A stretch of DNA of 6,806 nt from Treponema sp. (GCA_022510885.1 JAFLSP010000098.1:1-6806); one strand, 5' to 3'. Counted from the first letter of the stretch, positions 1 through 6,688 are shown. Notes: generated from the letters alone by a model not told the origin. Program-made: numbers and translations.

Positions 1-1456
1 AGCCCCGCTCACGTCCGACCGACTGCACGTGCGCCATATCCGTCGCCCCCGCATGACCGCAGCGGAAGCCCTCGCCCTCCGCAAGGAAGCGCATGCCGCA
101 GCCGTCCGCAAGCGCGGCAAGGAAAGCCTCGCCCGGCAGCGCGGCGAACGCGGCGGTAAAATCGACCACCACGGCAAAGGCGAAGCCGCACCGCGCGATA
201 TGCGCGAGTTTCTGCGCGAGCGTCGCCACGTCGCCCGCGTAGCCCTCCGGCTGTCTGACCGCGCGCGGCGGGCGGGCGAACACCAGCACGCCGGGAACGA
301 GCCGCGTCTGCGCGAGCACCGTGCGGAACAATGCCTCGTGCCCCAGGTGCGGGCCGTCAAAACTGCCCACCGTGAGCGCGACTCCCTGCTCCCGCCATGC
401 GGCGGGAAACCTGCCTTCTGCCACCTGCTCCCAGCTGAGCACGGGGAAGGACGCTTCGCGCGGAATGACGAAGCCGTAGGAGAAGCGCCCGCCCGCCTTT
501 TCTGCCACGCCGCCGAACGGGGACGGTTCCCCGTCCGCGCCGGGGTAGAACACCGCAAGCGACGCGCGCGCGCCGAGCGGCCTGCCCGCCGGGTAATACA
601 GACAGGATTTTTTGAGCGGGCGGCCGTTCGCGTAGGCATTCGCGCCGGTAAAGGTCAGCTCCGCGGGAATGAACCCGCAGCATTCGGCAAGCGCCGCGTC
701 CATGCCGCGCGCCGCCGCGCGGATGCGGGGATAGAACGTGGCGGCATCGCGCACAGGGTCGTCCGCGCCGTCCGAAGGCGTATCGGTCAGCGCGGCAATC
801 GTAAAGTCGTCCAAGTCGTCCGCGCCCGCCGCGTCCGCAAGCGAGAACGGCCCCACCCGGGTGCGGCGCAGGGCGGCAAGGTGCGCGCACGTGCCGCAGG
901 CTGCGGCGATGTCCCGCGCGAGCGCGCGGATATACGTGCCTTTTGAGCAGCGCACCTCTACAAGCGCGCATTCGCCCGCCATGTCAAGCAGCGTGATGCC
1001 ATAAATCGTGACGTTCCGCGCGGGAATGACGGCGGTTTTGCCCGCGCGCGCAAGGTCGCTCGCGCGGCTTCCGTCCAGATGAATCGCGCTGTACAGCGGC
1101 GGAACCTGCGCAATCGTCCCGACGAACTGCGGCAGCACCGCCTCGACCTGCGCGCGCGCAGGAATCGCCCCCGTGCGCACGACCGCGCCCGTGGGGTCAA
1201 GCGTGTCCGTCTCCGTACCAAAGCGGACGAGCGCGAGGTAGGTCTTGTCAAAACTGGTGATGTGCGGCACGAGGCGCGTAAGCCGTCCCGTCAGCACGAC
1301 GAGCAGCCCGTCCGCAAAGGAGTCGAGCGTACCCGTATGCCCCACCTTGGTCGTGCCGAGCGCGCGTTTGATGACGGAAAGGGAAGCGAAGCTCGTCTTG
1401 CCCCGCCGCTTGGCGAACGGCACGACGAGCGAGGGCGGCTCGGTGTTAGTCCGCAT
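1..1456 (-). CDS. truB-ribF: TruB-RibF fusion: tRNA pseudouridine-55 synthase joined to FAD synthetase (3' end outside window)
   Basis: A single frame of 485 codons runs from ATG at 1456 to the window edge with no stop. Residues 1-205 are the TruB catalytic domain, which converts U55 of tRNA to pseudouridine: GHTGTLDSFADG with catalytic Asp45, DKTY at 70-73, QVPPLYSA at 117-124, SKGTYIRALARD at 171-182 and LRRT near 196-199. Residues about 265-332 resemble the TruB C-terminal PUA-like domain (AYANGRPL, FGGVAEK, YGFVIP). From about residue 339 a RibF adenylyltransferase domain starts; it makes FAD from FMN and ATP. It shows LTVGSFDGPHLGH (361-373) and a GEGFRCG segment (461-467). The riboflavin kinase domain, if present, lies beyond the window. 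The start overlaps rbfA by 11 bases and has no good Shine-Dalgarno; GTG at 1423 is an alternative start. Separate truB and ribF genes are unlikely because no stop separates them. Domain calls are firm; the complete fused length is unknown. Confidence 0.88.
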   Translation of the reverse strand, partial: MRTNTEPPSLVVPFAKRRGKTSFASLSVIKRALGTTKVGHTGTLDSFADGLLVVLTGRLTRLVPHITSFDKTYLALVRFGTETDTLDPTGAVVRTGAIPARAQVEAVLPQFVGTIAQVPPLYSAIHLDGSRASDLARAGKTAVIPARNVTIYGITLLDMAGECALVEVRCSKGTYIRALARDIAAACGTCAHLAALRRTRVGPFSLADAAGADDLDDFTIAALTDTPSDGADDPVRDAATFYPRIRAAARGMDAALAECCGFIPAELTFTGANAYANGRPLKKSCLYYPAGRPLGARASLAVFYPGADGEPSPFGGVAEKAGGRFSYGFVIPREASFPVLSWEQVAEGRFPAAWREQGVALTVGSFDGPHLGHEALFRTVLAQTRLVPGVLVFARPPRAVRQPEGYAGDVATLAQKLAHIARCGFAFAVVVDFTAAFAALPGEAFLAALADGCGMRFLAEGEGFRCGHAGATDMAHVQSVGRERG

Positions 1457-1838
1457 CGCTTGCAGACGGGGATTCCTGCGACCCGGCGGATGCCGCCTCA
1501 AGGCGGTTCAGCCGGTTCACCATCTCGAATCCTTCTTTTACGCTCGTGTCGGCAATAAACGTGAGCTTGGGGAACTGGCGAATCGTCAGTTTCTTCGCAA
1601 TCGTGCTTTGGATAAAGCCCGCCGCGCTGTTCAGTCCCTCCACGCCCTTGTTCACCTGTGCCTCGCTCAGGAAACTGGAGACGTAGACCTTCGCGTATTT
1701 CAGGTCGCCCGCCACCTCCACCCGGTTCACGTTCAGAAAGGTGGAGACGCGCGGGTCTTTGATGCGCTGGCGCAGAATCAGCTGGGAAATCTCATCGCGC
1801 AGCTGCTCGCCCAGGCGGACCAAGCGGAATTCGCCCAT
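1446..1838 (-). CDS. rbfA: Ribosome-binding factor A
   Basis: A 130-residue protein of normal RbfA length. RbfA binds the 30S subunit in the cytoplasm and assists late maturation of the 16S rRNA 5' end. The family pattern is clear: an N-terminal helix (RLVRLGEQLRDEISQLIL), KDPR at 27-30, the strand DLKYAKVYVS at 45-54, the AxG kink of its KH-like fold (Ala72-x-Gly74) followed by FIQ, then LTIRQFPKLTF at 84-94 and a conserved Asp97. The last 18 residues are a Ser/Ala/Asp-rich tail of the usual disordered type. The ATG shares its A with the infB stop (TGATG), so translation is probably coupled to infB. The stop TAA (1446-1448) lies inside the start of truB. Neighbours and motifs agree, and no other identity is plausible. 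Confidence 0.97.
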   Translation of the reverse strand: MGEFRLVRLGEQLRDEISQLILRQRIKDPRVSTFLNVNRVEVAGDLKYAKVYVSSFLSEAQVNKGVEGLNSAAGFIQSTIAKKLTIRQFPKLTFIADTSVKEGFEMVNRLNRLEAASAGSQESPSASDAD

Positions 1839-4570
1839 CAGTCGGCTCCCTTCTGCTCAGACCCGGCTTTCTTCGCCGCTTTTGCCGCGATGCCCGCCGC
1901 CGCCTTCGCCTTGTCCTCTTCGGTCAGCACGCGGCTTGCGGCTTTTTGGGCTGCCTTCTCTTTTGCGGCGGCTTTCTCCGCCGCCTCGATTGCGGCAGCG
2001 GCGGCGGCTTCCTCCTCCGCCTGAGCCTTTGCGGCGGCGGCGCGCTCGGCTGCCTGTTTTTCGGTCTCCGCCTTTTGGTCAACGAGCGTGTCGCCCAGGT
2101 GACGCGCCACTTCCACGAATTCAAACGCTTCGAGCGTGTCGCCCACCTGAATGTCCTGCCAGTTCTCCAGTCCGATACCGCATTCAAAGCCTTCTTTCAC
2201 TTCCTTCACGTCGTCCTTGAAGCGTTTGAGCGACGCAATCTTGCCCGTGAACTTGACGATGCCATCGCGGATGAGGTTGACCATGCTCGCGCGCTTGACC
2301 ACGCCGTCGGTCACGTAACAGCCGGCAATCACGCCGATTTTGGGCACTTTGAACGTGTCGCGCACCTCAATCGTACCCGTAATTTCTTCCTTGGTGTCGG
2401 GCTTGAGCATCCCCTCCATCGCCTGCGTGATTTCTTCCACGCACTTGTAGATGACGTTGTACTTGCGGATTTCCACTTTCTCTTGGTCGGCAAGCAGCTT
2501 CGCCTTGGGCGTGGGGCGCACGTTAAAGCCGATGAGGATGGCGTTGTCGTCCGCCGCCGCGAGCATGACGTCGCTCTCGTTGATGGCGCCCGCCGACGAA
2601 TGGATGACGACCAGCCGGATGTCGCTCGTGGAGAGTTTTTCCAGCGATGCCTTGAGCGCTTCCGCAGAACCCTGCAAATCCGCCTTGATGACGACCTTGA
2701 GCTCCTTGACCGCGCTCGCCTCAATCGTGGAGTACAGGTTGTCGAGCGTGACTTTCTGCACCGACTTGGCGACCTCAAGCCGCTTGAGCTCCTGCCGCTT
2801 GGTGGCGAACAGCCGCGCCTCTTTCTCGCTTTCCGTCACCTGGAACGGGTCGCCCGCGTTGGGCATATTTTCCATGCCCAGCACTTCCACCGGCGTACTC
2901 GGCAGAGCCACGTCCACTTTTTCGCCTCGGTCGTTGAACATGGCGCGCACGCGCCCGCTGTAGATGCCCGCCACAAAGGGGTCGCCCACTTTGAGCGAAC
3001 CGCGCTGCACGATGACCGACGAAACCACGCCGCGCCCCTGGTCCACGCGCGACTCGATGATTTTGCCTTCCGCGCGCGTCTCCTGCGGCGCTTTCAGCTC
3101 AAGCACTTCCGCTTGCAGGAGGATAGCGTCGAGCAGGTCGTCAATGCCCAGCCCCTGCTTCGCGCTGATTTTGACGTACTGCGTGTCGCCGCCCCATTCT
3201 TCCGGCTGCAGGCCCTGCTCGGCGAGCTGGGTCATCACCTTTTCGGGGTTCGCCTCGGGCTTGTCGATTTTGTTCACCGCGACGATAATCGGAACGTCCG
3301 CGTCGCGCGCATGGCTCAGCGCCTCCAAAGTCTGCGGCATCACGCCGTCGTCCGCCGCCACGACCAAGACCACGATGTCCGTAATCTGTGCGCCGCGCGC
3401 GCGCATCATCGTGAACGCCTCGTGTCCCGGCGTGTCGAGGAAGGTAATCACGCCCTTCTCGGTCTTCACCTGGTACGCGCCGATTTTCTGCGTGATGCCG
3501 CCCGCCTCGCCCGCCGCCACGTTCGTGTTGCGGATTGCGTCCAGGGTCTTCGTCTTGCCGTGGTCAACGTGTCCCATGACCGTCACAATCGGCGGACGCG
3601 CAATCATCTCGCTCTCGTCAACCGTGTCACCGGCAATCACCGTCTCGTCGTACAGGCTGACCAGATGCACCTCGCAGCCGTATTCGGAGGCGAGCAGCGT
3701 CGCCGTGTCGCTGTCGATGGACTGGTTTATCGTGACCATCATGCCGAGCGACATCAGCTTGCCGATAATCTCGCTCGCCTTGAGGTTCATCTTGCGCGCG
3801 AGGTCGGACACGGTAATCGACTCCATGATGTCGATTGCCTTGGGAACGACCGCCGCGGCCGCGGCCTGCTTCTTGCGGTACAGCTCCTCCTCGCCGAACA
3901 GTTCCTCCTTGTCCCTGCGGGTGTAGACCTGCTTCTTTCCCTTGAACTGCTTTTTGGTGTTCGCCTTCTCGGGGATGGCGGATGGCGCAGGCCCGCCGCC
4001 AAAGCCCGGACGGCCGCCCCCGAAGCCGGGTCGGAATCCACCGCCGAAGCCGGGCCGCCCGCCGCCCTGTCCTGCCGGACGGTTGCCGTAGCCGCCGCGG
4101 TTGAAGCCGCCCTGCCCCTGCGGACGGCTGCCGTAGCCACGGTTCCCGCCGTAGCCGCCCGGACGGTTGCCGTCACGCTCGCGGTTCTGGTAGCTCTCGC
4201 GCGCCTGCGCGCCCGTAAAATTACCCGAGCGGTTGCCCCAGCCGCCGCGATGCCCGCCGGAGAGGTTTCCCGCCCGCACGTTGGGACGGGCAGAAGCAAG
4301 CTCAAACGTGGTCGCCGAGCGCGGCTTCGGTTCAGTGCGGTTCGGAGCGGCGGATGCCGTGTGCCCGGCGGAGGTCGCGGGCGCGGGCTTCTTGACGACC
4401 GGGCGCACGCTGCCCTGTCCCTGCGGCTTTCCCTCCGCCGCAGGATTTTTCTTCTTTATGATTACGACCTTTTTCTTCTCGGGCGCGCTCGCGGCAGGTT
4501 GTGCCGCAGGGACATCCGATTTTTTCTTGTTCAGCACAAAGCCGGGCTTTTTCTCTACTTCATCCGCCAT
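1838..4570 (-). CDS. infB: Translation initiation factor IF-2
   Basis: A 910-residue GTPase that delivers fMet-tRNA to the 30S subunit and promotes 50S joining. Residues 1-100 are Lys/Ala/Pro-rich and probably disordered. About 101-196 is a Gly/Arg/Asn/Phe-rich tract with PGFGGG repeats. An IF2 N-terminal domain lies at about 245-301 (IDIMESITVSDLARKMN). The G domain has GHVDHGKT at 333-340, GGITQ at 357-361, DTPGH at 379-383 with the catalytic His383, NKID at 433-436 and SAK at 469-471. Domain II covers about 500-585, domain III about 620-715, and the fMet-tRNA-binding domain IV about 720-826. After the usual end of the family there is an extra Ala/Glu/Lys-rich tail of about 84 residues (827-910). 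GITQK replaces the commoner GITQH. The start lies 9 bases after nusA and its stop overlaps the rbfA start. Function is certain; the roles of the two low-complexity regions are unknown. Confidence 0.98.
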   Translation of the reverse strand: MADEVEKKPGFVLNKKKSDVPAAQPAASAPEKKKVVIIKKKNPAAEGKPQGQGSVRPVVKKPAPATSAGHTASAAPNRTEPKPRSATTFELASARPNVRAGNLSGGHRGGWGNRSGNFTGAQARESYQNRERDGNRPGGYGGNRGYGSRPQGQGGFNRGGYGNRPAGQGGGRPGFGGGFRPGFGGGRPGFGGGPAPSAIPEKANTKKQFKGKKQVYTRRDKEELFGEEELYRKKQAAAAAVVPKAIDIMESITVSDLARKMNLKASEIIGKLMSLGMMVTINQSIDSDTATLLASEYGCEVHLVSLYDETVIAGDTVDESEMIARPPIVTVMGHVDHGKTKTLDAIRNTNVAAGEAGGITQKIGAYQVKTEKGVITFLDTPGHEAFTMMRARGAQITDIVVLVVAADDGVMPQTLEALSHARDADVPIIVAVNKIDKPEANPEKVMTQLAEQGLQPEEWGGDTQYVKISAKQGLGIDDLLDAILLQAEVLELKAPQETRAEGKIIESRVDQGRGVVSSVIVQRGSLKVGDPFVAGIYSGRVRAMFNDRGEKVDVALPSTPVEVLGMENMPNAGDPFQVTESEKEARLFATKRQELKRLEVAKSVQKVTLDNLYSTIEASAVKELKVVIKADLQGSAEALKASLEKLSTSDIRLVVIHSSAGAINESDVMLAAADDNAILIGFNVRPTPKAKLLADQEKVEIRKYNVIYKCVEEITQAMEGMLKPDTKEEITGTIEVRDTFKVPKIGVIAGCYVTDGVVKRASMVNLIRDGIVKFTGKIASLKRFKDDVKEVKEGFECGIGLENWQDIQVGDTLEAFEFVEVARHLGDTLVDQKAETEKQAAERAAAAKAQAEEEAAAAAAIEAAEKAAAKEKAAQKAASRVLTEEDKAKAAAGIAAKAAKKAGSEQKGAD
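1846..1854 (-). promoter_or_regulatory. Ribosome binding site of rbfA
   Basis: AGAAGGGAG within the final infB codons ends 7 bases before the rbfA ATG. Good spacing and the TGATG stop-start overlap fix the rbfA start at 1838. Confidence 0.7.
3992..4057 (-). repeat. Tandem repeat inside infB coding three RPGFGGG units
   Basis: Three copies of the heptapeptide RPGFGGG occupy IF2 residues 172-178, 180-186 and 187-193; a single Phe separates the first two and the last two abut. The codons differ between copies (TTC or TTT for Phe, several Gly and Pro codons), so the protein pattern is conserved better than the DNA. It is the densest part of a longer Gly/Arg/Asn/Tyr/Phe-rich tract (about residues 101-196). 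Confidence 0.8.
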
Positions 4571-4574
4571 ACTA

Positions 4575-4578
4575 TCCT
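4575..4578 (-). promoter_or_regulatory. Ribosome binding site of infB
   Basis: AGGA lies 4 bases before the infB ATG and overlaps the second of two tandem TAG codons after nusA. A second purine run, GAGGA (4588-4584), lies 13 bases upstream inside the last nusA codons. Spacing of either is not ideal, so translation is probably helped by ribosomes ending on nusA. Confidence 0.5.
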
Positions 4579-4579
4579 A

Positions 4580-6034
4580 CTATTCCTCGTCCTCTGCAAA
4601 TTCAAACTCGGTACCGCACTTCGGACACTGTGTCATATCGAGTGTAATCTTTGCGCCGCATTCCGGACAGAAGTATTCCTCGCCGTCCGGCTCGGTCGCC
4701 CCGGACTGCGCGTCCTCTGCGCCCTCTTCCACGAACTCAACATTCGCGCGGATAATCTTGTTCACCGCCTCAATCTCTTCTTCCGACAAGCCTTCTACGT
4801 CTTTGATTGAGCCGTCGTCGTATGCCGCCACGAATTTCTCGATGTCGTCATAGCCCGCCGCCTTGAGTATCTCCGCCGCGTGCGCGTCAATGCCCGGCAA
4901 ATCGGAGACGGTCGCCACTTCCTCGTAGTCGTCGCTGCCCGCGCCACCGAACAGGCTCGCCGCCGTCTTGCGCGCCGCGCTGATTTCGCTCAAGTCCATC
5001 GCCGCCGCCTGCTCCTCGGTCTTCACGTCGATGTTCCAGTCGCACAGGCGGTTGGCAAGCCGCACGTTCTGCCCCTGCTTGCCGATGGCGAGCGAGAACT
5101 GGTCTTCGGGCACGACCGCAAGCGCGGTCTTCTTGTCCTCGTCAAGAAGAATCACATTCGTCACCGCAGCGGGCGACAGCGCGTTCTTGATGAACTGCGT
5201 CGGCTCGGGGTCGTAGCGCAGGACGTCGATTTTCTCGCCCTCAAGCTCGCGGATGACGTTCTGGATGCGCACGCCCTTCAGGCCGACACACGCGCCCACC
5301 GGGTCAACGTCCTCTTTGTTGGAGTACACGGCGATTTTGGTGCGGTAGCCCGCCTCGCGGGAGATTTTAAAGATTTCGACCGTCCGGTCGTAGATTTCCG
5401 GGACCTCAAGCTCCACGATGGAGCGCACGAAGTCGGGGTCGGCGCGGCTCAGCACGAGCTGGAGGCCGGAATTGGTGCGCCTGATGTCCTTGATGAGCGC
5501 CTTGATGCGGTCGTTCTTCTCGTAGCGCTCGCGCGGGCTCTGGAATTTTGCCGGCAGCACGCCCTCGACCTTGCCCAAATCCACGTAAATCGTGCCGTTG
5601 TGCTCGCGCTGGTAGTACCCGATGATAATCTCGCCGATTTTGTCCTTGTATTCGTTGAAAAGATTGTCCTTGAAACTCTCGTTCAGCCCCTGGTGCGCCG
5701 CCTGCTTGCCCGTGGAGACTGCCGTGCGGTCAAAGGTCTTCGGGTCAACCTGAATGTCGATTTCGTCGCCCTCTTCGCATTCTGAGCTCAGCTCGCGCGC
5801 CTCTTCCAGCTCCATCTCGATGACCGGGTCGTACACGCCGTCCACAATCGTCTTGCGTGAGTAGACCGTCACATCGGACATATCGTCGGCAAACTGGACG
5901 ATGCAGTTGTCCGCCGTGCCGAACGTGCGCTTGTACGCCGCTTTAATCGCATTCTCAATAGTTTGCCTGACTGAATCCTCGGAGAAACCTTTCGTATCAA
6001 TCAACTCGCGGATTGCCTCTGCCATTTCTGACAT
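4580..6034 (-). CDS. nusA: Transcription termination/antitermination factor NusA, with C-terminal zinc ribbon
   Basis: A 484-residue NusA, which binds RNA polymerase and nascent RNA to control pausing, intrinsic termination and rRNA antitermination. Domain order: N-terminal polymerase-binding domain at about 1-130, S1 domain at about 134-198 (YVDLGKVEGVLPAKF), first KH at about 200-280 (DPVGACVGLKGVRIQNVI, 244-261), second KH at about 285-345 (SLAIGKQGQNVRLANRL, 314-330). A helix-hairpin-helix segment at about 375-430 (SDLPGIDAHAAEILKAAGY, then DVEGLSEEEIEAV) resembles one copy of the E. coli acidic repeat. After an acidic linker comes a zinc ribbon, CPECG at 456-460 and CPKCG at 470-474, which most NusA proteins lack. 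The ATG has a strong ribosome site 6 bases upstream; Met4 is a weaker alternative. The gene ends in tandem in-frame TAG codons just before infB. Confidence 0.98.
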   Translation of the reverse strand: MSEMAEAIRELIDTKGFSEDSVRQTIENAIKAAYKRTFGTADNCIVQFADDMSDVTVYSRKTIVDGVYDPVIEMELEEARELSSECEEGDEIDIQVDPKTFDRTAVSTGKQAAHQGLNESFKDNLFNEYKDKIGEIIIGYYQREHNGTIYVDLGKVEGVLPAKFQSPRERYEKNDRIKALIKDIRRTNSGLQLVLSRADPDFVRSIVELEVPEIYDRTVEIFKISREAGYRTKIAVYSNKEDVDPVGACVGLKGVRIQNVIRELEGEKIDVLRYDPEPTQFIKNALSPAAVTNVILLDEDKKTALAVVPEDQFSLAIGKQGQNVRLANRLCDWNIDVKTEEQAAAMDLSEISAARKTAASLFGGAGSDDYEEVATVSDLPGIDAHAAEILKAAGYDDIEKFVAAYDDGSIKDVEGLSEEEIEAVNKIIRANVEFVEEGAEDAQSGATEPDGEEYFCPECGAKITLDMTQCPKCGTEFEFAEDEE

Positions 6035-6040
6035 ATCAAG

Positions 6041-6047
6041 CCCCCTT
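6041..6047 (-). promoter_or_regulatory. Ribosome binding site of nusA
   Basis: AAGGGGG sits 6 bases before the nusA ATG and its first base belongs to the rimP stop codon TAA. It matches the AAGGAGG consensus except for one G in place of A. It supports ATG 6034 over the downstream Met4. Confidence 0.75.
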
Positions 6048-6520
6048 TACCCATGAATAAATTTTGCTTTCGCTATATCAGCATAGGAAACCGTCTTCCG
6101 CTGCGGAGTGCCGTCTTCCTGTGTCAGTTCCAGCGTCAGGGACGAAGCGTCCGCGGCGACAAGGACGCCGCCCACCCAGTCCGTCACCGTCTTGTCCCAC
6201 ACACGCACCTGCCGCCCGATGAACAGCGGGAATTCCGCCGCGTTGCGGATGGTGCGCTCCATGCCCGGCGACGTGAGCTCCATGTAGGTGTCGTCCGTGC
6301 CGAGCCGCTCCTCAAGAAAAGGCAGCAGCGCGCGGTGCGCCTTGGTGCAGTCGTCCACGCCGACCGCCGCCGCAGGGTCTGCCGCCGCAATCACCGCAAG
6401 GATGTGCGTCGTCCCGTGGTGCGGCGAGATTTTCAGCTCCACCAGCCGGTAGCCCAAAGAAGCGACGAGTGCCGCGCTTTCCGCGTAGTGCGGATATGAA
6501 TCCAAGGCGATATATTCCAT
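6047..6520 (-). CDS. rimP: Ribosome maturation factor RimP
   Basis: A 157-residue RimP, which binds early 30S intermediates and is needed for efficient small-subunit assembly. The N-terminal alpha/beta domain contains LGYRLVELKI (22-31), GVDDC at 54-58 and the family signature ELTSPGMER at 81-89. A C-terminal SH3-like domain follows (FIGRQVRVW at 100-108, TLELTQEDG at 129-137, ending in IAKAKFIHG). The chosen ATG at 6520 fits family length and the beginning of the conserved domain. The same frame can be extended upstream to a TTG at 6622, but that would begin inside the promoter -35 box. No strong Shine-Dalgarno is visible before the ATG. It is the first gene of the operon, about 65 bases downstream of the inferred transcription start and just after the leader terminator. 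Confidence 0.95.
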   Translation of the reverse strand: MEYIALDSYPHYAESAALVASLGYRLVELKISPHHGTTHILAVIAAADPAAAVGVDDCTKAHRALLPFLEERLGTDDTYMELTSPGMERTIRNAAEFPLFIGRQVRVWDKTVTDWVGGVLVAADASSLTLELTQEDGTPQRKTVSYADIAKAKFIHG

Positions 6521-6537
6521 TCGACTGCCCGTATACG

Positions 6538-6562
6538 AAAAAAGACCCGCTCGCGCAAGTCC
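6538..6562 (-). terminator. Weak intrinsic terminator (attenuator) in the rimP leader
   Basis: In the minus-strand RNA the arm GGACUUGC (6562-6555) pairs with GCGGGUCU (6550-6543) across the GNRA tetraloop GCGA (6554-6551). The stem has eight pairs, three of them G-U wobbles, including two in tandem at its middle. It runs directly into six U residues (6543-6538, the first shared with the last wobble pair). It lies at about +26 to +50 of the leader, after the promoter and 17 bases before the rimP ATG, so it cannot be a gene-end terminator. A weak hairpin of this kind upstream of nusA suggests NusA-stimulated attenuation. The structure was drawn by hand; no energy was calculated. Confidence 0.7.
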
Positions 6563-6593
6563 ATTCTCAAAGTAGATTACACTGTACGAATGC

Positions 6594-6622
6594 ACTATAG
6601 CAGTTTGCGCGAAACGTGTCAA
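6594..6622 (-). promoter_or_regulatory. Sigma-70 type promoter of the rimP-nusA-infB operon
   Basis: A perfect -35 hexamer TTGACA (6622-6617) and a -10 hexamer TATAGT (6599-6594) are separated by exactly 17 bases. The -10 is preceded by TGC, giving an extended -10 (TGnTATAGT). Transcription would begin near 6585-6587, leaving a leader of roughly 65 bases before rimP. An odd-centred inverted repeat TACA-G-TGTA (6586-6578) lies at about +2 to +10. This is the only promoter-like site I found between the operon genes and gatB, and it fits house-keeping, strong transcription. Confidence 0.88.
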
Positions 6623-6688
6623 CAGCCCCGCGCCACGCCGCGCGGCGGGAAGCAGGGAAAACTCCGCTTTCCGCCAATCCGCGGCGGC

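Noticed and set aside
1..442. A separate ribF gene starting at GTG 442
   Set aside because: No stop codon ends truB before it and no Shine-Dalgarno precedes it, so a continuous fusion is the simpler reading.
29..1558. Several open frames on both strands over truB-ribF (such as 29-946 plus, 357-971 minus, 1079-1558 plus)
   Set aside because: They are Arg/Ala-rich shadows of the real truB-ribF frame, which lacks a stop within the window and carries all conserved motifs.
1946..4810. A 954-codon open frame on the plus strand covering nearly all of infB
   Set aside because: It is antisense to an unmistakable IF2. Its product is Arg/His/Leu-rich with no recognisable domain, as expected from the complement of GC-biased codons. 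I see no supporting ribosome site or promoter.
6047..6622. A longer rimP starting at TTG 6622 (191 residues)
   Set aside because: The start lies in the -35 hexamer and the extra 34 residues would span the promoter and leader terminator. Family length and homology begin at ATG 6520.
6623..6688. GC-rich inverted repeats after gatB, including the palindrome CGCCGCGCGGCG at 6636-6647, as a gatB terminator or operator
   Set aside because: No U-run follows any stem, arms are only about five pairs, and such palindromes are expected by chance in GC-rich DNA.
6521..6688. A tRNA gene upstream of rimP, as with metY in E. coli
   Set aside because: No cloverleaf or T-arm consensus is visible; the space holds only the promoter, leader and terminator.
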